42,308 nucleotides of DNA, taken from Lachnospiraceae bacterium. GTDB lineage: Bacteria; Bacillota; Clostridia; Lachnospirales; Lachnospiraceae. The notes beneath the pieces are model-generated. The model saw only the letters and a program-made list of their open reading frames with translations. It did not search any database and was not told the DNA's origin. Positions 1-9,522 of this stretch are shown here, one piece after another. The first letter of the stretch is position 1, and each line of letters begins with the position of its first letter. The stretch is taken from contig JAETQH010000036.1 of NCBI GenBank assembly GCA_021770785.1, positions 1 through 42,308 on the forward strand, written 5' to 3'. The position numbers and the translations under genes are program-made.

Positions 1-1
1 T

Positions 2-124
2 GCTAATAGAGATTTTGTATTAAGTGCTATTGCACAAGTAAAGATATATGTACCACCGATTGAAAAGCAATTAGAATATGTTGCCTTCGTCCAATCCGTC
101 GATAAATTGAAATCTGCGGCATAG
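2..124 (+). CDS. hsdS: Type I restriction specificity subunit HsdS, C-terminal fragment
   Basis: Only the last 40 codons are in the window; the gene begins upstream. HsdS is the DNA-recognition subunit of a type I restriction-modification complex. The visible tail reads IYVPPIEKQLEYVAFVQSVD, which matches the usual end of the second conserved helix region of HsdS (pattern PPxxxQxxFxxFVxxxD), and it stops at TAG 122-124. The next gene downstream is hsdR, which supports the call. The target recognition domains and any hsdM lie outside the window, so specificity cannot be judged. It could also be one of several alternative hsdS copies. Confidence 0.75.
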   Translation, partial: ANRDFVLSAIAQVKIYVPPIEKQLEYVAFVQSVDKLKSAA

Positions 125-242
125 ACATAAACGATTTTACCCCACCTTGCAAAACCCCAATATTTTACACAGCCGACTACAACTTATAACCACCAGAAAA
201 ATCAAACAATATACTTTTTTTCATAACCAAAGGAGTGGTAAT

Positions 243-3200
243 TTGAGTACCAATTTTGATTATTTATTAAAGAAAAAACAATACACCGATTTCGCTAGAC
301 AGGCAGTAGAAGCAGAAAAAAGCCTTACGATTTCACCCGCCACATGCGCCATATTAACACGCAGGGCGCTGGAATTGGCAGTACGCTTTGTGTTTTCCTA
401 TGATTCCGATCTGTCTCTGCCCTATCGAGATAATATATCCAGTTTAATACACGAGGATTCCTTCCGCAAAATCATAGAGCCAAGATTATTTCCAATGTTA
501 AAATACACCATCCATCTTGGAAACGTGGCAGTACATACAAACAGCAATATCAAGCGTGACGAAGCAGTTGTAGCTTTGCGTAACCTATTTGAATTTTGCG
601 ATTGGGTTGATTACAGCTATTCGGAAGAATACAGCGAAAAAAGTTTTGATGAAACATTGCTCAGCACTGGTGACGAAAAACGTATCAGGCAGCAGGAATT
701 AAAAGAATTATATGAGAAACTGAGTAGCAAAGATAAAAAATTAGAGGAAATTCGGAAAGAAAATGAAGAACTGCGTCAACAAATGTCTGCGGCGAGGGAA
801 TTAAATACAAAGACCCGTGAATTCCATATTGACCACATGACTGAAGCCATGACCCGTGAAAAGTATATTGATTTGGCGTTAAAAGAGGCAGGATGGATTA
901 TCGGAACGAATTGTACGGAAGAAGAACAGGTTATCGGTATGCCCAGCGCTACGGGCAAAGGACGGGTTGATTATGTTTTATGGGGAAAAGATAAACTTCC
1001 TTTAGCAGTGGTAGAAGCAAAAAAGGCTGCGGCAGACCCGAATGCCGGAAGCCAGCAGGCAAAATTATATGCAGACTGTCTGCAGAAACAATATGGCAGA
1101 AGACCGCTCATATTTACAACGAATGGCTTTGAATTTTATTATACCAATGATTTTTTCGGGTATGCAAAACGTCAGGTTTCCGGTTTCTTTACACAGGAAG
1201 AGCTGCAGTTAGAGATGGACAGGCGAAACTTAAGAACGCCCCTTGAAAATATTGAAATTGCTGATGCTATTACAAACCGCCCTTATCAAAAAGAAGCGGT
1301 GACGGCAGTTTGTGATGCGATTGAAAAGAAACATCGTAAAATGCTGATTGTGCAGGCAACAGGCAGTGGAAAAACGAGGGTAAGTATCAGTATTGTGGAT
1401 GTTTTGCGGAAACATAATTATGTAAAAAATATTTTGTTTCTGGCAGACCGGAAAGCATTAGTAAAACAGGCAAAAAACAATTTTACGGATCTTTTGCCGG
1501 ACTTATCCTGTTGCAATCTTTTAGATAATAAAGATGACCCGGAACAGGCGAGAATGATTTTTTCTACTTATGCTACCATGATGAATGCCATTGATGAAAA
1601 GAAAAATAAATATGGGGAAAAATTATTTACACCGGCTCATTTTGATTTGATTATTGTAGATGAAGCCCATCGTTCTGTTTATAAAAAATATCAGGAGATT
1701 TTCTATTATTTTGATGCGCTGTTTTTAGGCATGACCGCAACACCTAAGAATGAGGTTGATAAGAATACCTATGGTATTTTTGAACTGGAGCGGGGCGTGC
1801 CTACCTTTGCATATGAATTGAAAAAGGCAGTGGAAGAGGGCTATCTGGTTAGTTATTCTACTTTGGAATATGAAACAGACATTATGAAAAATGGAATTCA
1901 CTATGATGAATTAACGGAAGAAGAAAAGGAAGAATTTGAAAACACATTTGAAGATGACAGTACCATTGAGAAAGATATTTCAAGTTCCGCAATTAATGAG
2001 TGGCTCTTTAATACGGATACCATAGATAAGGTTTTAAGTGAATTGGTGGAAAAAGGTTTAAAGGTGGAAGGCGGAGATAAACTGGGAAAAACCATTATTT
2101 TTGCAAAAAATATTCCTCATGCAAAGATCATTGTGGAACGTTTTCAAAAGCTTTTTCCGGAATTTGGTGGAGATTTTATCAAACAGATTGATTATAGTAT
2201 GGAATATGCAGATACTTTGATTGATGATTTTAGCGAGGTAAAAAAAATGCCGCAGATAGCTGTATCTGTGGATATGCTTGATACGGGAATTGATATTCCG
2301 CAGATACTGAATCTCGTTTTTTTCAAGAAAGTGAAAAGCTATTCCAAGTTTTGGCAGATGATTGGCAGGGGAACAAGATTGTGCCCGAACCTTTTAGGGG
2401 AAGGACTGGACAAAAAGCGTTTTCTGATATTTGATTTCTGCAGTAATTTTGATTATTTCAGGGTTGACAAAAACGGCAGTGAAAGTGGTATTCAGCAAAG
2501 TACCTGTGAAAAAATCTATAATACGAAAACCCTGATTGCCAGAGAACTGCAGGCAGCGGATTATACAGAGGATGAAAACTATGTGAATTACCGCAGAGAT
2601 TTGGTAGAAGACTTACATCAGGTGGTAGTGGAGTTTGATGACAGAAGCTTTAGGGTAAGGCGGCATTTAAAATACGTAGAATTATTCCGAAATCTATCTA
2701 AATGGGATAATTTAGAATCGGGCTCTGTTTCTGAAATTAAAGAACACATTTCTCCTTTGGTTATGCCGGGAAAAGAGGATGAACTGGCAAGACGTTTTGA
2801 TTACCTGATTTACAGTATTGAGTTGGGAATTTTGCAGGGAAGGAATGTGAGTCAGCCGATAAAAGCTGTGATGCAGACAGGAGAGGCTCTTACCGGAAAA
2901 TATTCAATTCCGCAGGTGGCAGAAAAGAAGGAAATCATTCAAAAGGTGCAGAAAACGGAATTTTGGAAGAATGCAACTATTTTGGAATTAGAAGAGGTAA
3001 GAATTGCTTTGCGGGATTTGCTGCAATATCTTGATAGAATGCCCAAAAAGTTCTATTATACAAATTTTACAGATACTATCGTCGATATGGTGGAGGGAGA
3101 ACCTCTTTTTGACGCTGTTGATTTGCAGAATTACAGGAAAAAAGTAGAGTTTTACCTAAAGGAACATCAAGACAATCTTGCTGTTTATAAATTACGCAAT

Positions 3201-3611
3201 AACAAACAGCTTACGAAAACGGAAATGCAGGAGTTGGAGAAAATTCTCTGGGAAGAGCTCGGGACCAAGAAAGAATATGAAGAAGAATATGGCGATACAC
3301 CTGTTGGCAAGCTGGTTCGTAAAATTGTGGGAGTTGACCGGGCGGCAGTGAATGAGGCATTTAGCGAATTTTTGACGGAAGAGCGGCTGAATGTCAACCA
3401 AATTCGGTTTGTAAATCTCATTGTGGACTATATCGTTGTAAATGGAAATATAGAAGATAACCGTCAGTTGCGGGAAGAACCTTTTCGCAGTGTGGGAAGT
3501 ATGGCAATATTGTTTCGAAATGATATGGCTGCGGCAAAAAGAATCATGGATATCATTACAGATATTAAACGGAACTCAGAAGAAATTACGAATAGGGCAA
3601 CTGTTGGTTAA
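243..3611 (+). CDS. hsdR: Type I restriction enzyme R subunit with N-terminal DUF4145-like region
   Basis: This is the motor and nuclease subunit of a type I restriction complex, translocating and cutting unmodified DNA. I chose the TTG start at 243 because AAGGAGTGG lies about 7 nt upstream; the longer reading from TTG 147 has no ribosome binding site and a non-conserved leader. The protein is 1122 aa. Residues ~1-130 resemble DUF4145, followed by a charged coiled stretch (~145-190). The nuclease core shows RVDYVLWG near 240 and VVEAKKA near 256 (D...ExK). Helicase motifs follow: ATGSGKTR (~372), VDEAHRS (~472), MTATPK (~496) and QMIGRGTRL (~704), then an EcoEI_R_C-like C-terminus. It lies 118 bp after hsdS. 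The region looks AT-richer than genes beyond 5 kb, suggesting acquisition by transfer. Confidence 0.93.
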   Translation: MSTNFDYLLKKKQYTDFARQAVEAEKSLTISPATCAILTRRALELAVRFVFSYDSDLSLPYRDNISSLIHEDSFRKIIEPRLFPMLKYTIHLGNVAVHTNSNIKRDEAVVALRNLFEFCDWVDYSYSEEYSEKSFDETLLSTGDEKRIRQQELKELYEKLSSKDKKLEEIRKENEELRQQMSAARELNTKTREFHIDHMTEAMTREKYIDLALKEAGWIIGTNCTEEEQVIGMPSATGKGRVDYVLWGKDKLPLAVVEAKKAAADPNAGSQQAKLYADCLQKQYGRRPLIFTTNGFEFYYTNDFFGYAKRQVSGFFTQEELQLEMDRRNLRTPLENIEIADAITNRPYQKEAVTAVCDAIEKKHRKMLIVQATGSGKTRVSISIVDVLRKHNYVKNILFLADRKALVKQAKNNFTDLLPDLSCCNLLDNKDDPEQARMIFSTYATMMNAIDEKKNKYGEKLFTPAHFDLIIVDEAHRSVYKKYQEIFYYFDALFLGMTATPKNEVDKNTYGIFELERGVPTFAYELKKAVEEGYLVSYSTLEYETDIMKNGIHYDELTEEEKEEFENTFEDDSTIEKDISSSAINEWLFNTDTIDKVLSELVEKGLKVEGGDKLGKTIIFAKNIPHAKIIVERFQKLFPEFGGDFIKQIDYSMEYADTLIDDFSEVKKMPQIAVSVDMLDTGIDIPQILNLVFFKKVKSYSKFWQMIGRGTRLCPNLLGEGLDKKRFLIFDFCSNFDYFRVDKNGSESGIQQSTCEKIYNTKTLIARELQAADYTEDENYVNYRRDLVEDLHQVVVEFDDRSFRVRRHLKYVELFRNLSKWDNLESGSVSEIKEHISPLVMPGKEDELARRFDYLIYSIELGILQGRNVSQPIKAVMQTGEALTGKYSIPQVAEKKEIIQKVQKTEFWKNATILELEEVRIALRDLLQYLDRMPKKFYYTNFTDTIVDMVEGEPLFDAVDLQNYRKKVEFYLKEHQDNLAVYKLRNNKQLTKTEMQELEKILWEELGTKKEYEEEYGDTPVGKLVRKIVGVDRAAVNEAFSEFLTEERLNVNQIRFVNLIVDYIVVNGNIEDNRQLREEPFRSVGSMAILFRNDMAAAKRIMDIITDIKRNSEEITNRATVG

Positions 3612-3640
3612 GTTTTAAGTATTTAAAGAGGTATCACCAA

Positions 3641-4936
3641 ATGCCTAAAAATAAAAAACAGCAAACAGAATTACAACAAAATCAAAAGAACCGAACCCAC
3701 ATCATTCAGGTCATTTTAGACGACTATGAAAAGGGCGATAAAATAAGCGAAGGAAAGAAACGCTGGCGAAGTTACCCCGACAAGAGTGCAGAATGGAAGC
3801 ATACCATAAAAGTAGAGGGCTGGCTTTATGATGAAATAGGAAGAAAAGAATTAAACCAGCAGGTATTAGAACTTCAGGAGGAAGGTCTTTTAGAAGACGG
3901 AAAAGGGAGGGAAACCAGCGGCTGGTATGTGCGGGGCAGTGAATTGGAAAAAATCGTTTATTCCGTGAAAAATATAGATGCCTTTTACGCCCGCGACGGA
4001 CGCACCCCCAAATACATCCTTCACTACGAACCCATCCACCAGTTCCAGAAGGAAATCCAATTCCTAAAAGCCAGCCAAAATCAATGGAAACCCTGGCTTT
4101 TAAGTTGTATCGAGGTTTTAGAGCAGGACTTGGAAAAAGAAAAAATCCCATCAATCTGCACAGAAAAAAAGGAAACATATTTCAAAACCCTCACAGGCTT
4201 AAACCAGCTGGAAGAACCTATGTACAAGCGGATTTTCAGCAAACGTTTCTTAGGCAGCTCCAAAACCTTTGAAAACGATATCCAAAGCCGTATCATCGCC
4301 GATGCAAGAAAATGGAATCCCTTTGCAGATGAGGATAAAGAAGTGATGACAGATGATGAGGTATTATCCGAAATCGGTATCGAAACCTACCATCAGGAGC
4401 TTTCCGTCAAAGGACTGCTAAAATTTGAACTAAACGGGCAGAGCATAGATACCTCCATCTGGAAATATGGCACTGTATTAAATGCAGAAGTCCTAAAAAA
4501 TGCCTTGTTGCTGCCGGGGCAGAACATAACCAGGGTAATCACCATAGAAAACAGAGCGAACTTCATGGCAGAACCCTTTGAGGAACATACCCTTTTTATT
4601 TTTTCCCACGGCTTCTTTTCCCCGAAGGAGCGTATATTTTTAACAAAACTAAGGGAAATATTAGCGGGCAGCAACACCGCCTTTTACCACAGCAGCGACT
4701 TAGATTACGGTGGAATGCGGATTTATACTTTTATTAAAGAACACATATTCCCGGAAGTAAAACCTTATCACATGGATGCCGAAACATTTGCCCGCTATCA
4801 GGACAGAGCCGAGCTGCGGGAAGATACATATTTAGCGAAAATCCGAAAAATGGACGCACCGGAAGAACTACAGGAACTAAAAAACTGTATTTTAGAAACA
4901 GGAAGTACCATAGAGCAGGAGAGTATGTTATACTAG
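3641..4936 (+). CDS. JetD-like TOPRIM protein (DUF2220 / Wadjet nuclease family), orphan
   Basis: The 431-aa protein has a C-terminal half like JetD, the TOPRIM nuclease subunit of Wadjet systems, which cut plasmid DNA in complex with a MukBEF-like SMC. Visible signature parts are ITIENRANF near residue 302 (catalytic Glu of TOPRIM), FSHGFFSPKE near 325, and SSDLDYGGMRI near 351 (the DxD element). The N-terminal ~170 residues contain a probable winged-helix segment (around GWLYDEIGRKELNQQVLELQ). It begins 29 bp after hsdR with AAAGAGGT upstream and probably shares its transcript. JetA, JetB and JetC are absent downstream, and hsdR/hsdS occupy the upstream side. It may therefore be a stand-alone defence nuclease or the remnant of a Wadjet operon. 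Family assignment rests on motifs seen by eye. Confidence 0.72.
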   Translation: MPKNKKQQTELQQNQKNRTHIIQVILDDYEKGDKISEGKKRWRSYPDKSAEWKHTIKVEGWLYDEIGRKELNQQVLELQEEGLLEDGKGRETSGWYVRGSELEKIVYSVKNIDAFYARDGRTPKYILHYEPIHQFQKEIQFLKASQNQWKPWLLSCIEVLEQDLEKEKIPSICTEKKETYFKTLTGLNQLEEPMYKRIFSKRFLGSSKTFENDIQSRIIADARKWNPFADEDKEVMTDDEVLSEIGIETYHQELSVKGLLKFELNGQSIDTSIWKYGTVLNAEVLKNALLLPGQNITRVITIENRANFMAEPFEEHTLFIFSHGFFSPKERIFLTKLREILAGSNTAFYHSSDLDYGGMRIYTFIKEHIFPEVKPYHMDAETFARYQDRAELREDTYLAKIRKMDAPEELQELKNCILETGSTIEQESMLY

Positions 4937-4975
4937 AGCGTGTTTGAAAAATCATCAGGAAAGGAAACAAACATC

Positions 4976-6679
4976 ATGCAGTCACAAAACGAATTAAGAA
5001 ATATATTACAGCGTATCGACCACCGGGGCTACCCGGCATACAAGGACACTAGAGGAGCCTACGAGTTCCCGGGCTACGTCTTTTCTATCGATCATGTTCA
5101 GGGCGATCCCTTTGCAGCCCCCTCCAAGGTCAGCATTCATATCCGCGGTAAGGCAGCCGGATTTCCGGAAAATTTATGGAAGGAAAAATGCAGAAGAGTT
5201 GCCCTGCAGGATTATCTCCTGCGGCAATTTGGAAAATCTTTAGAGAAAGTCTCCTTTCAGGCAAAGGGTTCGGGAAAAAGTGGACTTATGGCAGTGAGCC
5301 GTCCGGGACAGGAAGTGTTAGAGCGGAGCGCCTGCGAGATTGATTCCCAAACAGGAGATATCGTACTCCGCATGGAAATCGGTTTTCCGGCAAACGGGCG
5401 TAGTATCAACGCCGGAGAACTAGAAAAAATCTGTTTCAAATTTCTGCCGGAATCCGTGCGGAAAGCCCTGTTCTATAAAGCCTTAAACGCCGGGGAAGTA
5501 CAAGCAGTCTGCGACCTGTCGGAGGACCAGCAGTACATTAGAAAACAGCTAAAGGAATTAGGGCTTGCAGCCTTCGTGGCAAACGGAGCCATTCTCCCAA
5601 GGGAATCCGGTATCTCCGGCAGACCCATGAAAAATGCGGTGGTATTTCAGTCTCCGAAGTCCTTAGAAGTCACCATGGAATTACCCCATCACGGCAGTAT
5701 TACGGGAATGGGTATCAAAAACGGCATTACCTTGGTTGTGGGCGGCGGTTACCACGGAAAATCCACCCTGTTAAAAGCTTTAGAGACAGGTGTGTACAAC
5801 CATATTCCGGGAGACGGCAGAGAATATGTCATTACCGATGACACTGCCATGAAAATCCGCGCCGAGGACGGTAGAAGCATTCGGGATGTGGATATTTCCA
5901 TGTTTATTCACGACCTGCCCAACGGAAAAGACACCGTCTCCTTTTACACGGAGGACGCCAGCGGGAGTACTTCCCAGGCGGCAAATGTGGTGGAGAGCAT
6001 GGAGGCAGGGACAAAAGTATTTCTCATTGACGAGGACACCAGCGCCACCAACTTTATGATTCGGGACGAACTGATGCAGCGGGTGGTGCACCGGGATGCA
6101 GAGCCCATTGTACCCTTTATTGATCGGGTGGAAGAGCTGTACCAAAGCTATGGCATTTCCACCATTTTAGTGGCAGGAAGCTCCGGCTCTTATTTCCACA
6201 AGGCAGACTGCATTATCCAGATGAACCGCTACGAGCCGGTGGAAATTACGGAATTTGCCAAGGAGCAGGCAAAACAGTTCCCACTGCCGGAGCAGAAAAT
6301 CGAAGAAGCAAAAGCCCCGGATTTTGCCCGCAGGGTGAAACCGGATAAAATGATAAAAGAGGATAACCGCCTGAAAATCAAGACCATGGGGCGGGACGGT
6401 ATTTCTGTCAATAAGGAAACCATCGACGTCCGTTATGTGGAACAGCTGATGGACGGCGAGCAGTTAGCTTCCTTAGGATATCTGTTAAAATATGCCAACC
6501 AGCATTTGTTTGACGGAAGGAAAACCTTGCAGGAGGTGACAGAAAGCCTCTATGAAATCATGGAGAAGAAGGGCATGGCGGCAATCTGCGAGGGCAGTTA
6601 TCTCCCCTGCGGTCTGGCAAAGCCGAGAAAACAGGAAATCTTTGCCTGCATAAACCGTTACCGGAGATTGGGCTTATGA
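4976..6679 (+). CDS. Predicted ATPase of the ABC class (PF09818-type)
   Basis: A 567-aa soluble protein of the ABC_ATPase family, whose function is not established. I chose ATG 4976 because CAGGAAAGGA lies about 10 nt upstream; the GTG at 4940 would add 12 residues without a binding site. The family hallmark Walker A, GGGYHGKSTLL, is at ~255. A Walker B-like segment VFLIDEDTSATNFMIRDE is at ~347, and VAGSSGSYF follows near 400. There are no membrane segments and no transporter partner, so it is not a typical transporter ATPase. Its stop overlaps the start of the next gene (ATGA at 6676-6679), which implies translational coupling with the TetM-like/NYN protein. A joint role around RNA or ribosomes is an inference from that neighbour only. 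Confidence 0.88.
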   Translation: MQSQNELRNILQRIDHRGYPAYKDTRGAYEFPGYVFSIDHVQGDPFAAPSKVSIHIRGKAAGFPENLWKEKCRRVALQDYLLRQFGKSLEKVSFQAKGSGKSGLMAVSRPGQEVLERSACEIDSQTGDIVLRMEIGFPANGRSINAGELEKICFKFLPESVRKALFYKALNAGEVQAVCDLSEDQQYIRKQLKELGLAAFVANGAILPRESGISGRPMKNAVVFQSPKSLEVTMELPHHGSITGMGIKNGITLVVGGGYHGKSTLLKALETGVYNHIPGDGREYVITDDTAMKIRAEDGRSIRDVDISMFIHDLPNGKDTVSFYTEDASGSTSQAANVVESMEAGTKVFLIDEDTSATNFMIRDELMQRVVHRDAEPIVPFIDRVEELYQSYGISTILVAGSSGSYFHKADCIIQMNRYEPVEITEFAKEQAKQFPLPEQKIEEAKAPDFARRVKPDKMIKEDNRLKIKTMGRDGISVNKETIDVRYVEQLMDGEQLASLGYLLKYANQHLFDGRKTLQEVTESLYEIMEKKGMAAICEGSYLPCGLAKPRKQEIFACINRYRRLGL

Positions 6680-9480
6680 GCAGAAAAAAACATATCTGCA
6701 CCGCGCTGTTAGCTCATGTAGATGCCGGGAAAACCACCCTTTCGGAGGCGCTGCTCTATCTTTCCGGCAGTATCCGCAAAATCGGGCGGGTGGATAATCA
6801 GGACGCCTTTCTTGATACTTATGATTTAGAGAGGCAGCGGGGAATCACTATCTTTTCCAAACAGGCAGAGCTTTTGTCAGGGGAAACGGAGGTGACGCTT
6901 CTCGATACGCCGGGGCATGTGGATTTCTCTGCGGAAATGGAGCGCACCCTGCAGGTGCTTGACTATGCCGTCCTTTTAATCAGCGGTGCCGACGGGATTC
7001 AGGGACACACCAAAACCCTGTGGCGCCTGTTGAGGCGGTATGAAGTCCCTACTTTTCTTTTTATCAACAAAATGGACCAGCAGGGCACGGATAAGGAGGC
7101 GCTGTTTTCGGAAATCAGGACACAGTTTAGTGACGGCTGCGTGGATTTTTCTAAAGATGGAAGCGGCAATTTCTGCGATAAGAATATCTGGGAAAATATT
7201 TCCGTCTGTGACGAGACGGTGCTGGAGTATTATTTAGAGCAGGAAAAGGTGGAGCAGAGTCAAATCCGCCGTCTTATCCGGGAGCGGAAATTGTTTCCCT
7301 GTTTTTTCGGTTCGGCGTTGAAATTAGAGGGCGTCGATAACTTAATGGAGGGGCTTGATACTTATACTGAAATGCCGGACTACCCGGCGGCTTTCGGTGC
7401 GAAAGTCTTTAAGATTACCAGAGACAGCCAGGGAAACCGCCTGACCCATATGAAAATCACCGGGGGAAATCTTAAAGTCAGAGAAAACATTTCGGGATAT
7501 AAAAATCACCGGAGCGATGAAAACAACATTGAAAAATCCGGTCAAAATGCTGGTGGTTTCTCCGGAAAAAAGGAATCTGCCTGGACAGAAAAAGTAAACC
7601 AGATCCGTATTTATTCCGGGGAAAAATACGAGACGGCAAATGAAGTGGCGGCGGGCAGTATTTGTGCCGTCACCGGCTTGACCCGGACCTATCCGGGGGA
7701 GGGCATAGGCGGGGAGACAGAATCGGAGCTTCCCATTTTAGAGCCGGTGTTAAACTATGAAATAGAGCTGCCGGAGGGGGTATCGCCCCAGACCATGCTT
7801 CCGAAGCTCCGCGTGTTAGAGGAAGAAGAACCGGAGCTTCACATTATCTGGGACGAGACATTGCAGGAAATCAAAATACAGATGATGGGCGAGGTACAGA
7901 CAGAGATTTTAAAGCACCTGATAAGGGAACGATTCGGCGTGGAGGTATCCTTCGGTGCCGGGAAAATTGTTTATAAGGAAACCATTGCAGACACCGTGGA
8001 GGGGGTAGGTCATTTTGAGCCTCTGCGCCACTATGCGGAGGTACATCTTCTCTTAGAGCCGGGGGAGCGGGGGAGCGGTCTTACCTTTGGGACGGACTGC
8101 AGCGAAGATATTCTGGACAGAAACTGGCAGAGGCTGGTGCTTACCCACTTAGAGGAAAAGGAGCATGTGGGAGTGCTGACAGGCTCCCCCATCACCGATA
8201 TGAAAATTACGCTGGTAACGGGGCGGGCCCACAACAAGCATACCGAGGGCGGAGATTTCAGGCAGGCAACCTACCGGGCGCTGCGCCAGGGGTTAATGCA
8301 GGCGCAGAGTGTCCTTTTAGAGCCATATTATGAGTTTCGTCTGGAAATTCCCGAAAACGCTTTAGGGAGAGCCATGACGGATATGGAACGGATGAAGGGC
8401 ATCTGTAATCCGCCGGAGCTTCTGACGGGGACAGACAGGGAAGGGAACCGGGCAGTGCTCACAGGCAGAGTTCCCGTGGCAGCATTGGGGGATTATGCAA
8501 AAGAGGTCACCGCCTATAGCAAAGGCCACGGCAGCTTAAGCTGTACCCTCTGGGGCTATGAGGCCTGCCATAACCAGGAGGAAGTGGTGGAGCATATCGG
8601 CTATGACCCGGAGCGGGACACGGAAAATCCTACAGGTTCGGTATTTTGCGCCCACGGAGCAGGCTTTGTGGTGGAATGGGATTTCGTCAAAGACTATATG
8701 CACATGGAAAGCGTCCTAAAACCGGAAAAGAGGAAAGACGATACCGCTTTTATTCCGAGGAAAACCTATATGGAGCAGAAGCCGAAGGAAGAGAGATGGA
8801 TTGGCACGGAGGAAATTGACAGTATTTTAAACCAGACCTACAACGCAAACCGCCGGAAGAAAGACGAGGAAGGGCGCAACAGCTGGAAATTAAAGGGGCG
8901 CAGCGAGGGAAAAACCGTTGCTGCGGCGACGAGAACCTACCGGCCAAAACCGCAAAAAGAGGAATATCTGCTGGTGGACGGCTATAACGTGATTTTTGCG
9001 TGGCAGCAGTTAAAGGAGCTTGCGGCGGTGAATATCGACAGTGCCAGAGGAAAGCTTTTAGATATGCTAAGTAATTATCAGGGGATTCGGGGCTGCCATC
9101 TCATTGTGGTTTTCGACGCTTACCGGGTGCAGGGACATAAAACGGAAATCTTTGATTATCACAATATTCATGTGGTCTACACGAAGGAGGCGGAGACAGC
9201 CGATGCTTATATTGAAAAATTCGCCCATGAAAACGGAAGAAAATACCGTGTGACAGTGGCAACCTCCGACGGGTTAGAGCAGATTATTATCCGGGGAGCG
9301 GGTTGCCTGCTGATTTCTGCAAGGGACTTAGAGCAGGAAATTTTCGAGAAAAACCAGCAAATCCAGAAAGATTATCAGGAAAATGCCCCCAAAGGAAAAT
9401 CCTTTCTTCTCGATCATCTTTCCACCACATCCGTAGAGGAATTGCAGAAACTGGGGGAAGAGAGCCGCCGGGAAGAATGA
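6676..9480 (+). CDS. TetM/EF-G-like translation GTPase fused to C-terminal NYN (YacP-like) nuclease domain
   Basis: The 934-aa protein joins two modules. Residues 1-~690 are an EF-G/TetM-type ribosomal GTPase: AHVDAGKTT (13-21), DTPGH (~79), NKMD (~131), and in the EF-G-like domain IV region GRAHNKHTEGGDFRQATYRA (~516) and LLEPYYEFRLE (~545). After a charged linker, residues ~760-915 form a NYN/PIN-like domain with VDGYNVIFAW (~764), VVFDAYRVQG (~810), TADAYIEKFA (~840) and VATSDGLEQ (~861), the acidic set of YacP-type RNases. It probably binds ribosomes and may cleave RNA there; that combination is inferred. Automated pipelines may call it tetracycline resistance, but nothing here shows that. 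It overlaps the upstream ATPase gene by 4 bp. Confidence 0.88.
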   Translation: MSRKKHICTALLAHVDAGKTTLSEALLYLSGSIRKIGRVDNQDAFLDTYDLERQRGITIFSKQAELLSGETEVTLLDTPGHVDFSAEMERTLQVLDYAVLLISGADGIQGHTKTLWRLLRRYEVPTFLFINKMDQQGTDKEALFSEIRTQFSDGCVDFSKDGSGNFCDKNIWENISVCDETVLEYYLEQEKVEQSQIRRLIRERKLFPCFFGSALKLEGVDNLMEGLDTYTEMPDYPAAFGAKVFKITRDSQGNRLTHMKITGGNLKVRENISGYKNHRSDENNIEKSGQNAGGFSGKKESAWTEKVNQIRIYSGEKYETANEVAAGSICAVTGLTRTYPGEGIGGETESELPILEPVLNYEIELPEGVSPQTMLPKLRVLEEEEPELHIIWDETLQEIKIQMMGEVQTEILKHLIRERFGVEVSFGAGKIVYKETIADTVEGVGHFEPLRHYAEVHLLLEPGERGSGLTFGTDCSEDILDRNWQRLVLTHLEEKEHVGVLTGSPITDMKITLVTGRAHNKHTEGGDFRQATYRALRQGLMQAQSVLLEPYYEFRLEIPENALGRAMTDMERMKGICNPPELLTGTDREGNRAVLTGRVPVAALGDYAKEVTAYSKGHGSLSCTLWGYEACHNQEEVVEHIGYDPERDTENPTGSVFCAHGAGFVVEWDFVKDYMHMESVLKPEKRKDDTAFIPRKTYMEQKPKEERWIGTEEIDSILNQTYNANRRKKDEEGRNSWKLKGRSEGKTVAAATRTYRPKPQKEEYLLVDGYNVIFAWQQLKELAAVNIDSARGKLLDMLSNYQGIRGCHLIVVFDAYRVQGHKTEIFDYHNIHVVYTKEAETADAYIEKFAHENGRKYRVTVATSDGLEQIIIRGAGCLLISARDLEQEIFEKNQQIQKDYQENAPKGKSFLLDHLSTTSVEELQKLGEESRREE

Positions 9481-9522
9481 CAGAAACCTTAGGATATTTC
9501 AAAGAAAAGAGATGTGATATAA

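Noticed and set aside
3711..4178. 155-aa open frame on the minus strand inside the JetD-like gene
   Set aside because: Aromatic- and Pro-rich composition typical of an antisense shadow, with no binding site.
4940..4975. GTG 4940 as start of the ABC-class ATPase
   Set aside because: No binding site lies upstream, while ATG 4976 has CAGGAAAGGA at a suitable distance.
6676..9480. Tetracycline resistance gene of the tet(M) type
   Set aside because: The GTPase part is TetM-like, but the fusion to a NYN nuclease, the core-like context and the divergent sequence do not support a resistance call.
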